NCBI GenBank assembly: GCA_019683695.1
Contig: JADGHX010000004.1
Coordinates: forward strand, 1-64,000
Direction of reading: 5' to 3'
DNA: 64,000 nt
Origin: Steroidobacteraceae bacterium
GTDB lineage: Bacteria; Pseudomonadota; Gammaproteobacteria; Steroidobacterales; Steroidobacteraceae
The first letter of the stretch is position 1, and each line of letters opens with the position of its first letter. Positions 18,040 to 25,912 of the stretch are shown here, in pieces. A program made the position numbers and the translations under genes. The notes below the pieces were generated by a model. The model was not told where the DNA came from, did no database searches, and worked only from the letters and a program-made list of their open reading frames with translations.

Positions 18040-18228
18040 GGGAGAAAGAGGCGACCCGAACCGAACCCCTCAGTGCGGCGATCTTTTTGTTCGCATGTCG
18101 GTCAGAGCCGCGCGGTGCCCGATGGCGTGCCCGACGGACCGCGTTCCAGTCCGTCCGGTATTGCACCGCTCTGCATCGTCCCCTGATGACCGTGGCATGA
18201 AGTGCCTTGCCGCGACGCCCTCAGCACC
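18040..18228. other. intergenic stretch upstream of the catabolic cluster
   Basis: About 190 bp between the broken dehydrogenase and the SnoaL-like gene with no gene-like frame. It should contain the main promoter of the minus-strand cluster, but I see no clear -35/-10 pair; a FecI-type promoter would not be recognisable by eye. Confidence 0.35.
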
Positions 18229-18687
18229 TTAAGCCGAAGCGGAGCGGCCGGCGGACGCCTTCGCGACGACGCTGCTCGAGAAGGCGATGATGCGGCCTCC
18301 GGCACGCACGTGACGAGCCGCCTGCGCGAGCACGAGAAACGTCCCGCGCAGGTTCGTGGCAATCACTTTGTCGAAGACATCGGTGTCGCTTTCTTCGATA
18401 GGGCGGAGCGGCATGATGCCTGCGCAGTTCACCACGACGTCGAGATCGCCGAAGGTGTCCACGGCTGTTTTGAAGAGCTGCTCAACGTCGCCCGCGTCGG
18501 CGACGTCGCCGTGAGCCGGCCTGGCACGACCACCCGCCTGGATCGCGGCGACGGTCTCTTCGGCTCTGGTGGCGTTACCGGCGTAGCTCACGACCACGGC
18601 GAATCCGTCGCGCGCAAGCCGCTGTGCGACGGCCCGACCGATTCCGCCAGACACGCATGCGACAATTGCTGCTCCTGCCATGTTCAT
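18229..18687 (-). pseudogene. 3'-truncated short-chain dehydrogenase/reductase
   Basis: The 152-residue product starts like an SDR (GGIGRAVAQRLARDGFAVVV, DVADAGDVEQLF, VVVNCAGIMPLRPI, NLRGTFLVLAQAARHV, GGRIIAFSSSVV) and then ends abruptly in an unrelated KASAGRSASA tail. The catalytic YxxxK and the whole C-terminal third (about 90 residues) are missing, and the usual TGxxxGIG cofactor motif is altered to ACVSGGIG. No continuation was found in the other frames down to 18040. A Shine-Dalgarno (AAGGAG) precedes the start. It abuts IS remnants on its 5' side, so the locus has been rearranged. Unlikely to be an active enzyme. Confidence 0.75.
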
Positions 18688-18979
18688 GACTCCTTGCGCC
18701 TGCTGGTCGCGCCGGCTACGACCCCAGAATGCGGTGGTGCGTGCGATACGTCCGATGCATACTGCCGATATCGAATATGCGCATTACGCAACTGCGTCAG
18801 GCGGATCTGAACTGACCTCACGATCTGCCGAATCGAGCGACCTTGCCGTTCCAGAATCCGAATCTCCACCGCTTGCTCCTGGGTCAACATCTCGACGGCT
18901 CAAAAAGCCGCCATCCTCCCCCAGGTGGGTCAGTTTTACTTCGGCGATGGGGGGGGGGCATTTTTACTTCGGCGCTAAC
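18684..18979 (-). mobile_element. IS21-family left end with istA remnant
   Basis: On the minus strand the element starts TGTTAG at 18979 and carries two copies of the GCCGAAGTAAAA block typical of IS21-family terminal repeats, separated by a run of nine or so C. Then comes an ATG (18890) and the conserved IstA start MLTQEQAVEIRILERQGRS. After about 30 residues the similarity is lost and the frame stops at 18684, next to the truncated dehydrogenase. Everything downstream (rest of istA, istB, right end) is missing. The element end sits inside an IS256 transposase gene, implying insertion followed by deletion. Confidence 0.75.
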
Positions 18980-20107
18980 AACTACGCGCACGGCGCGCAA
19001 GCCGGACATCGCAATGGCTATCGCACTGGACGGCTGAAGAGCGCCGAGGGTGCTATCGAGTACGCGGTACCGCAGGTGCGTGGCACGGCTGCCCCGTACC
19101 GCTCGCAGATTCGCCGGGCGCTGGCGAGCGGGCGCAGCGAAGAGCTGGAGCGCTTGGCGATCGAGATGTATGCGCGCGGGCTGTCGGTGCGCGACATCGA
19201 GCGCACCTTCACGGACCGGCGCGGGGAGTGCTTGCTGTCGAAGTCGGCGGTCTCGGAGCTTACCGAGCGGCTGTGGGCGGATTACCAGGCCTTTGCGGGG
19301 CGTGATCTCAGTGAGCATCGTGTGGTGTATCTGTTCGTCGATGGCTTGGCGCAGCGGCTGCACTTGGGCCAGCCGCGCGAGGCGGTGTTGGCGGCTTGGG
19401 GCATCACCCGCAGCGGGCAGAAGGTGCTACTCGGGCTGGCGCCGGGCGCGAAGGAAGATACCGCGAGCTGCCGCGATTTCCTGCGCGACCTGAAGGCCAG
19501 GGGACTGAATGATCCGCTGCTCATCGCGACCGACGGCGCGCCGGGGTTGATCCGTGCGGTGGAGGAAGTCTTCCCGAAGAGCCTGCGGCAGCGGTGCCTT
19601 GCGCACAAGATCCGCAACCTCGAGAGCAAGGTGCCTCAGGAGTGCTGGCGCGAGGTCAAGGCGCGTGCGCTGGCTGCCTACCAGGCCGCAAGTCCCATGC
19701 TCGCGGAGCTCGCTCGCGAGGAGTTCGTGAAGCGCTTCGAGCGCGAGTTGCCCTCGGCGACGGCGTGCTTCCTGGATGACTTCGCGGCGTGCATCGCGCA
19801 TCTGCGCATACCGATCGCGCACCGCCGCGCCGTGCGCACCACGAATCTGCTCGAGCGGCTCTTTGGCGAGGAGCGGCGGCGGACCAAGATCATCCCGCAC
19901 GCGTTCGGCGAGCGCGCCGTGCTGAAGCTGATGTACGCGGCACTGATCCGTGCGAGCCAGACCTGGCGTCGTGTCGTGATCAGCGAGTTCGAGTTGCAGC
20001 AGATCGATGACATCGAGCGCGAGCTCGATCAGCAGTTCAAACAGCGCACGGCTTCAACCGTGCAGTCCGCATCCCGTCCGAGAATTTACAGCAGAGAGAA
20101 GACTTGA
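18980..20107 (+). pseudogene. IS256-family transposase, 5'-truncated
   Basis: From 18980 the plus strand encodes the bulk of an IS256 (mutator-type) transposase: RNGYRTGRLKSAEGAIEY, EMYARGLSVRDIERTF, YLFVDGLAQRL, LLIATDGAPGLIRAVEEVFP, RQRCLAHKIRNLESKVP, VRTTNLLERLFGEERRRTK. The DDE residues lie in VDG, TDGA and the NLLERLFGE region. The first ~50-60 residues are missing because an IS21 end interrupts the gene; the open frame running back to 18680 is only fortuitous fusion. The C-terminus (SREKT, stop at 20107) lies just before an IS1380 end. Inactive by itself. Confidence 0.85.
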
Positions 20108-20121
20108 CCGAAGAGCAAAAG

Positions 20122-21564
20122 CCCCGTCTGTGATAGAAACGGCTTTAGCACAAGCACTTCCATCACATCAGAGGCTTTTGCGTGCGCGACGATACCACAG
20201 GACAGTCTGTTCTGTTTCCGGAGCTGTTTGGCAAGAAGCTGGTGGCGAAGTTTGACCAGCGGCAAGGCAGCTCGGACGGTGGAGCGATTCTGCTGAAGGC
20301 GGCCGATGAGCGGTTGGGGTTGAGCGCAGCTCTGGCGGGGAGCCTGAGGGACCGGCGCCAGCCGGGCAAGATCGAGCACACCGTTCATGAGCTGTTGAGT
20401 CAGCGGCTGTATGCGATCGCCTGCGGGTATGAGGACTGCAACGATGCGGCGCGCCTGGCGAGCGATCCGGTGCATCGGCTGCTCGCGCGTGGCGAGGCTT
20501 CGGCGCAGGCACTGCTGGCTTCGCAGTCGACACTCTCTAGATTTGAGAACGCGGCAGATCGAGCCTCTTTGTATCCGATGAGCGTGGCGCTCGCGGCGTG
20601 TGTGATCGAGCGACATCGCCGGCGTCTGGGCAAGCGCCAGGTCCGGCACGTGCGGATTGATCTGGACCCCACCGACGACCCGACCCACGGCGCCCAGCAG
20701 CTCCGCTTCTTCAACGGACACGACGACAGCTGGTGCTATCTGCCGATGGCCGGGTTTGTCACCTTCAATGACGAGCCCGATCAGTATCTGTTCTGCTACG
20801 TGCTGCGCCCGGGCAATGCCCCGGCCCGGGCCGGGGCGATCGGGATTCTCTCGCGCATCATCGAGCGCGTGCGCGAGGCGTTTCCCAAGGCGCGCATCCT
20901 GGTGCGCCTGGATGGAGGCTTTGCCGGTCCGGCGTTGTTGAATTTCCTGGACGACAGCGACGTCGATTACCTGGTCGGGATGGCTGAAAACAAGGTGCTG
21001 GCGCGCCGCGCCCGGCGGCGGATGGGTCGCGCGCGGCGCCTCTCCAGAAGAAGAAACAAGACAGCGAACGTCTTCGGCGAGACCCGCTATGCCGCCCGCA
21101 GCTGGAAGAAGCGCACGCGGCGTGTGCTGATCAAGGCCGAGGTGGTGCGCGCGCCGGGCAAATCACCCACGGACAACGCCCGCTTTGTCGTGACCAACCT
21201 CAGGCAATCGCCGCGATATCTGTACAAGCGCGTCTACTGCGGCCGCGGCGACATCGAGAACAGAATAAAGGAACTGCACCACGGACTGCAGATCGACCGC
21301 ACCAGTTGCACGAGCTTTCTGGCCAACCAGCTGCGCGTACTGATCACGGCCGCTGCGTACCTGTTGATGCAGGAAGTCAGGCTCGCCGCCAAAGGCACCT
21401 CCTGCGAGCGCGCGCAGGTGAGCACGCTGCGCGATCGGCTGATCAAACTGGGTGCCTGGATCGAGACGTCCGTACGACGCATCGTGCTGCATTTGCCGAA
21501 AAACACACCGCATCGCTGCGAGTGGCAGCGTATCGCCCGCTCGCTGGGCGCAGTTCCCGCCTGA
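20122..21564 (+). mobile_element. IS1380-family insertion sequence (left end and transposase)
   Basis: The left end appears to start at CCCCGTCTGTGATAGAAACG (20122), about 60 bp before the transposase. The right terminal repeat, expected as its reverse complement, was not found in 21565-21781, so the element may have lost its right end or uses a diverged one. It lies between the IS256 remnant and the IS66 fragment. Confidence 0.6.
20182..21564 (+). CDS. IS1380-family transposase
   Basis: A 460-residue transposase starting at GTG 20182. It has the family N-terminus (FDQRQGSSDGGAILLKAADE), the HTVHELLSQRLYAIACGYED segment, a first catalytic Asp region (VRHVRIDLDPTDDPTHG), a second (RILVRLDGGFAG) and the C-terminal signature YCGRGDIENRIKELHHGLQI with TSFLANQLRVL. 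Length and motif order fit complete IS1380 transposases, and no stop or frameshift is seen, so it may be functional. Confidence 0.92.
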   Translation: MRDDTTGQSVLFPELFGKKLVAKFDQRQGSSDGGAILLKAADERLGLSAALAGSLRDRRQPGKIEHTVHELLSQRLYAIACGYEDCNDAARLASDPVHRLLARGEASAQALLASQSTLSRFENAADRASLYPMSVALAACVIERHRRRLGKRQVRHVRIDLDPTDDPTHGAQQLRFFNGHDDSWCYLPMAGFVTFNDEPDQYLFCYVLRPGNAPARAGAIGILSRIIERVREAFPKARILVRLDGGFAGPALLNFLDDSDVDYLVGMAENKVLARRARRRMGRARRLSRRRNKTANVFGETRYAARSWKKRTRRVLIKAEVVRAPGKSPTDNARFVVTNLRQSPRYLYKRVYCGRGDIENRIKELHHGLQIDRTSCTSFLANQLRVLITAAAYLLMQEVRLAAKGTSCERAQVSTLRDRLIKLGAWIETSVRRIVLHLPKNTPHRCEWQRIARSLGAVPA

Positions 21565-21781
21565 CAGCGCTCTGTGCGACGCCACGCGCGCATCGGAGCC
21601 GCTCTCCGAGGCCCGCGCTCGCCCGCGCGAGATCCTCTTTGGATATTCCCCTCGTCTGCCGCCTCCGCTGCCCCTCTCAGGCGTCACATCCGCAGGATAT
21701 AGTCATCCGCCTCCCGATCTCGGACCTTTGGGGCTCTTCAAGCCGCCTGGTAACGTCGAGCTTCATGCATAAAGCAGGCTA

Positions 21782-22351
21782 GTGGACGCTGAGACGGCCG
21801 AGCCCGAGCTCGTTGCGACCGCGCTCGGCTACATCCGTGCGCTGTACGCCGAGGAAGAGAAGATCCGCGAAGCGAAGCTCAGCGGCAAGCAGAAGCTCGC
21901 GCGCCGCGTCGAGCGCTGCAAGCCGATCGTGGAGGCGTTCTTCCTGTGGTGCGAGCAGCGGCTGCTCGATCAGGGGTTGCTGCCGACGAATCCCTTCACA
22001 CAGGCGCTCGCCTATTGTCGCGAACGAAAGACGGGTCTGAGCGTGTTCCTCGCCGATCCCGAAGTGCCGATCGACACGAATCATCTCGAACGGGCGCTGC
22101 GGCCGATCCCGCTCGGGCGGCGAAATTGGCTCTTCTGCTGGACCGAGGTCGGCGCGAAGTACGTCGGAATCATCCAGAGTCTGATCGTGACCTGTCGTCT
22201 GCACGGAGTGCCGCCGTACGACTACCTGGTCGACGTGCTCCAGCGCATTGACCGCCATCCCGCCTCGGATGTCGCCGCTCTTACGCCGCGGCTGTGGAAG
22301 GAGCGCTTCGCGGCGAATCCCCTACGCTCGCCACTCGACCGCCGTCAATAA
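21782..22351 (+). pseudogene. IS66-family transposase, C-terminal fragment
   Basis: A 189-codon frame (GTG start) corresponds to the last third of an IS66 TnpC transposase: LGYIRALYAEEEKIREAKLS, VEAFFLWCEQRLLDQGLLP, FLADPEVPIDTNHLERALRP and the C-terminal YLVDVLQRIDRHPASDV. The helix-turn-helix, zinc ribbon and first catalytic residues are missing, and no tnpA/tnpB is nearby. A short ACCGCTTAC at 22364-22372 matches the typical inner-reading IS66 terminal repeat (GTAAGCG inverted), so the right end survives. Confidence 0.85.
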
Positions 22352-22363
22352 CGCCGCAGAATC

Positions 22364-22372
22364 ACCGCTTAC
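22364..22372. repeat. IS66-type right terminal repeat
   Basis: ACCGCTTAC, 12 bp after the stop of the IS66 transposase fragment, is the inverted form of the GTAAGCG.. terminus usual for IS66 elements. The partner left end is not in the window. The following 187 bp (22373-22559) hold no recognisable gene. Confidence 0.45.
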
Positions 22373-22559
22373 CTTCAGGTGACCGGCTTACTGCATTGCT
22401 GTCATGTGGTCGACAGCTCGAAGCGGATCGTCGGGGATCGATAGACCACTCAGCACATGCTCGGCATGTAGTGACGCCGCTGTGATGTTGCTGCTCAGCG
22501 TGGCGTCCACTGCATGGATCTGGCTCACCGGCCTGCCTTCAGGTTCCCAGCATCCGCCT

Positions 22560-25500
22560 CTATGCCCGGTGATCCGTTATTGCTCGGCAGTCCTGCCAGC
22601 GCGCAAGCCAGCCAGCATAGCCCCGTTCTTGCGCGATGCGGACGGCTTCACGCATGGCTCGCGTGGCCTCTTCGACGCGTCCTGCTCCGGCGAGTGCGGC
22701 GGCATGAAGCCGATGAAGATCGGGCAGGCAGTACTGATGTTCGGTTTGGCGGGCGACCGCCAGAGTGCGTTCGAGTAAGGAGAGCGCCTGATCCCAGCGC
22801 CGCGCCGCCACCCAGGCCTCCGCGATGAGCCAACGCGCGGTATTGATGCCGGCCGGGTAGGCCGCGAGCTTCGCAGCTTCGAGGGCGTCGCACACAGCGG
22901 GATCGGGGGCACGTCCGGCGCGAGCTTGCACGATCTGCACGAGCATTGTCGCACTTGCCTCCCACATGGCGAAAGCCTCCGCTTGGGCGATTTCCAGGGC
23001 CTGTTCGGCATGCCGGGCGAACACCTCGTGTTCGCCGGCACAGAGGTAAGTCGCGGCGGCGAAGACGCGAGCGATGCATTCATTCTGGCGCGAGGAGCCG
23101 TCCTGCGTTTGCGCGAGGTAGGAGACGATCGTCTCGCGCCAGCCTGAGATGCCCATGAACCAGCACAACCAGGCATTCTGCAGGGTGTAGAACGGCTGGG
23201 CATCAGAAGGAAAGTAGCGCACACGATTCCTCGCATCGAGCCGGCTCGCGAGCAAGGCTTCGAGATCAGGCCGTGCCTGGGCAAAATCACCCAGGAAGAA
23301 GCGGGTGTTCGCCCGCGCCCAGGTGGCGGCGAAGCGCCTCGACTCGCTATCTGCTCTCGTGACCAAGTGGAGGGCGAGGTCGAGTCCGCTGGCGGGCGAT
23401 TCGCCACATCGCCACAGGTACATGAGCGCGTTGGCGGCGAAATAGAGCTCACGGCCTTCCGCGTCGGCCGCGTCGCGATGGGCGGCCGCCACCGGCTCGC
23501 ACAGCGCGGCGATTTCGCGGATGCCGTAGCCGTAGCGCATGATCAGCGCGCGCGTGTGACCAAGGCGCGCCCAGTCGCCTTCGCGTCCTTGCGGATAGCC
23601 CAGCCGCGCGAGTTCGCCGAAGAGCGTGCAGGCGGCGACGGCGTCTTCCTCGGCAAGCGCTGCTTGCGCGGCGGCAAGCCAGGCCGCACGTGCCTGGGGT
23701 AAGTCCTCGGCCTTCTCGAAGAGCTCGGCGGCGCGTGCGTTCTCGCCGCGGTCGAGGAAACGTCGCGCCGCGCGCGCGGCGAGCCGCCGCGTATCGTCGA
23801 GATCCAATCGGATGAGGCAAGTCTCGCGCAGCAGCGGATGGAAGAAGCTCCATTCGCCGGACCGGTAGGACAGCACGACCCCCCGCTGCAGGGCGGCCTC
23901 GAGCGCCGCATCGCACGCCTGCGCGCCGACGAGGGCGGCGAGGTCCTCATGGCGGAAGCGCTGGCCCAGAAGCGCCGCGGCATCCAGCGCGGCGTTCAGT
24001 TGACCGGGCAGGTTGCACAGCCCGGCCACCGCGTCGGCAAGCGAAGCGTTATCGGCCTGCGCCCCTGCGATCAGGAACAGCGGAATGCCGCGCCCGTTGG
24101 CCACGGCGCCGCGCACGCGCTGGCGGGCGAGTGTGCCGCCGGCCAGATGATCGACCAGCGCTAGTGCCGCAGCGTCGTCGAGCGGCGCGAGCTCGTGGAT
24201 GATGGCATGAGTAGGAAGCCAGCCGCCTTCCTCTGGCCGGCGCGCAAGCAGCCAGCGCGCTCGGCTCGTGCGCGTGAGCTCGTCCAACAGGCCCCAGGTG
24301 GCCTCGTCCAGCCACTGGGCATCATCGACTACCACGAGCGCTTGCCCGAACAGCGCATCGAGACCGCGCAGGACCGCGCCACGCGCGCTCATCGCCACAT
24401 GACGGGACGCGATTACGTCGCGCAGCGCCTCGGCCGCGCGCACCGGCAACGCATCGAGGGGCGTGCGCGCAAGCAGTTCGAGGAGTGGCGCCCAGGCCTC
24501 ATACCGCATCTCGGCGCGGCAGACGAGCCAGAACACCCCGCATGCGCGCATCCGTTCCGCCACTGCCTGGGCCAGCCTCGTCTTGCCGATGCCAGGCCGT
24601 CCGCAGACGATCACCTTTACCCCTCGCTCCAGGGCTTCGAGCACTCGCGCAAGATCCTCGTCGCGTCCAAACATCGGCAAGGTGCCGGTCATCGGCAGCA
24701 GAAGGGCCTGCCCCAGCGCCTTGGCGTCGAGGTGATGGACCGTGATTTCCCCGGCGCGGCCGCGAAAGGCACACTGCTTGCTGCGTGGGTTCAGTGGCGC
24801 GATGATTTCCATCATGCTGTCGTCGCAGGCAAGCGAGCCTGCCTCCGCGCACAGCGCGAGCCGGCCGGCGTCGGCTAGCCGCCGGCCCTGAAAGAAGCGG
24901 CCGGCCACATCGGTGAAGACATGGCCCGCGCACAGGCCCAGCCGGGCTTTGGGTGCGATCGACAGGCACGCTTGTGCGGCCACCAGTGCCTGGCGGCAGA
25001 AGCTGCCATCGGCGGCGGCGTGGCCGAAGACGAAGCTGGCACCTTCGGCGTCCTCATTAGCCAGCTGCCCCCCGTAGGGACGCAACGTCTCGTCCAGGCG
25101 CGCAATCCAGGCTCGTCGCGCGGTGAGGGCGACCCGCTCGTCCGCGTGCTCGTCGTTCTCCAGCATCACGCGCAGGATCGCCAGGCGGCGCCAATGCACG
25201 GTCGAGCCGACCGAGAGGACGGAAGCCGCGCGGACCTCGCCACCGGCATGGCCTTGTCCTGCCGTCGAAAAAGCTTGAAGGTGGCTCTCGAGCCATGCGC
25301 GCCGCCCGCGCAGCCAGTCGCCGAAATCTTCCAGCGCCTCCAGCTTGCCGATCTCGAACCAAGGTTGCGCCGTGCGCCGCGCGAAAAGGCTGCCGAAGCG
25401 CTCCGCTATCGCCGGGTCGCAGACCATCACCTCGTCAGTGACGATCCGCCCGTTAGGACGCAGGACCAGCCATTCGCGATCGACTTGCAGGGTGTCGGCA

Positions 25501-25799
25501 AGCCCCAGGGCCGACCAACGCGCGACGAGATCGTTGAGCGCCACACGCAGATTGGCGCTAGCCGAAGATTGGTCCAACTCCGGCCACAACAGATCGGCCA
25601 GGGTGTGGCGACGTTGAGGATGGTCCAGATGCGCGGAAAGCCAGGCCAGGAGTGCAAGGCTTTTGCGGTAGCGGAAGGTGAGCGGCGTCTCGCCGCCATC
25701 CGGCGATATCAGAGCAGGCCGGCCAAAGAAGCTGATCCAGAGCGGAGACGACAGGGGCGTTGGCAGACGTGTCGATGAATGCGCAGCGAACGATAGCAT
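22560..25799 (-). CDS. BTAD/SARP-type regulator with cyclase-like, STAND ATPase and TPR regions
   Basis: A 1079-residue multidomain transcriptional regulator. Residues 20-110 form a winged-helix Trans_reg_C part (YRKSLALLAWLSAHLDHP, LADLLWPELDQSSASANL) and about 110-190 a BTAD domain. Around 205-345 is a stretch resembling a class III nucleotidyl cyclase domain without obvious catalytic metal residues. A STAND-type ATPase follows (Walker A GRPGIGKT, Walker B ALVVVDDAQWLDE), then about 450 residues of TPR-like helices. No transmembrane segment. It is divergent from the adhesin gene across 113 bp, so it probably controls the two-partner secretion operon in response to a bound ligand. Its 3' end borders IS66 debris. 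Confidence 0.85.
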   Translation of the reverse strand: MLSFAAHSSTRLPTPLSSPLWISFFGRPALISPDGGETPLTFRYRKSLALLAWLSAHLDHPQRRHTLADLLWPELDQSSASANLRVALNDLVARWSALGLADTLQVDREWLVLRPNGRIVTDEVMVCDPAIAERFGSLFARRTAQPWFEIGKLEALEDFGDWLRGRRAWLESHLQAFSTAGQGHAGGEVRAASVLSVGSTVHWRRLAILRVMLENDEHADERVALTARRAWIARLDETLRPYGGQLANEDAEGASFVFGHAAADGSFCRQALVAAQACLSIAPKARLGLCAGHVFTDVAGRFFQGRRLADAGRLALCAEAGSLACDDSMMEIIAPLNPRSKQCAFRGRAGEITVHHLDAKALGQALLLPMTGTLPMFGRDEDLARVLEALERGVKVIVCGRPGIGKTRLAQAVAERMRACGVFWLVCRAEMRYEAWAPLLELLARTPLDALPVRAAEALRDVIASRHVAMSARGAVLRGLDALFGQALVVVDDAQWLDEATWGLLDELTRTSRARWLLARRPEEGGWLPTHAIIHELAPLDDAAALALVDHLAGGTLARQRVRGAVANGRGIPLFLIAGAQADNASLADAVAGLCNLPGQLNAALDAAALLGQRFRHEDLAALVGAQACDAALEAALQRGVVLSYRSGEWSFFHPLLRETCLIRLDLDDTRRLAARAARRFLDRGENARAAELFEKAEDLPQARAAWLAAAQAALAEEDAVAACTLFGELARLGYPQGREGDWARLGHTRALIMRYGYGIREIAALCEPVAAAHRDAADAEGRELYFAANALMYLWRCGESPASGLDLALHLVTRADSESRRFAATWARANTRFFLGDFAQARPDLEALLASRLDARNRVRYFPSDAQPFYTLQNAWLCWFMGISGWRETIVSYLAQTQDGSSRQNECIARVFAAATYLCAGEHEVFARHAEQALEIAQAEAFAMWEASATMLVQIVQARAGRAPDPAVCDALEAAKLAAYPAGINTARWLIAEAWVAARRWDQALSLLERTLAVARQTEHQYCLPDLHRLHAAALAGAGRVEEATRAMREAVRIAQERGYAGWLARWQDCRAITDHRA

Positions 25800-25912
25800 A
25801 TCGGAAATCGCCTGCGAACGGTTTGCTAACGGTGCTTCGGTATCGTCACGGCGAGCGCCATGAAGCGGCTCTTCGGCATGGATTCGACCGCCGAAAGGCC
25901 GCGAGGAAGAGG
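25800..25912. promoter_or_regulatory. divergent regulator/adhesin intergenic region
   Basis: This 113-bp gap separates the start of the BTAD regulator (minus) from the adhesin (plus) and must hold both promoters and probably the regulator's operator. I see no convincing -35/-10 pair. A purine-rich ribosome binding site (GAGGAAGAGG) ends the region just before the adhesin ATG. Confidence 0.4.

Noticed and set aside
18680..18979. N-terminal 100 residues of the plus-strand IS256 transposase frame
   Set aside because: This part is the antisense of IS21 and promoter DNA; transposase similarity begins only after 18980.
21565..21781. Right inverted repeat of the IS1380 element
   Set aside because: Searched for the reverse complement of the left end (TCTATCACAGACGGGG) without a convincing match.
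25760..25912. Upstream 51 codons of the adhesin frame
   Set aside because: They overlap the divergent regulator's start region and lack a signal; ESPR sequence begins at the ATG with the GAGGAAGAGG site.
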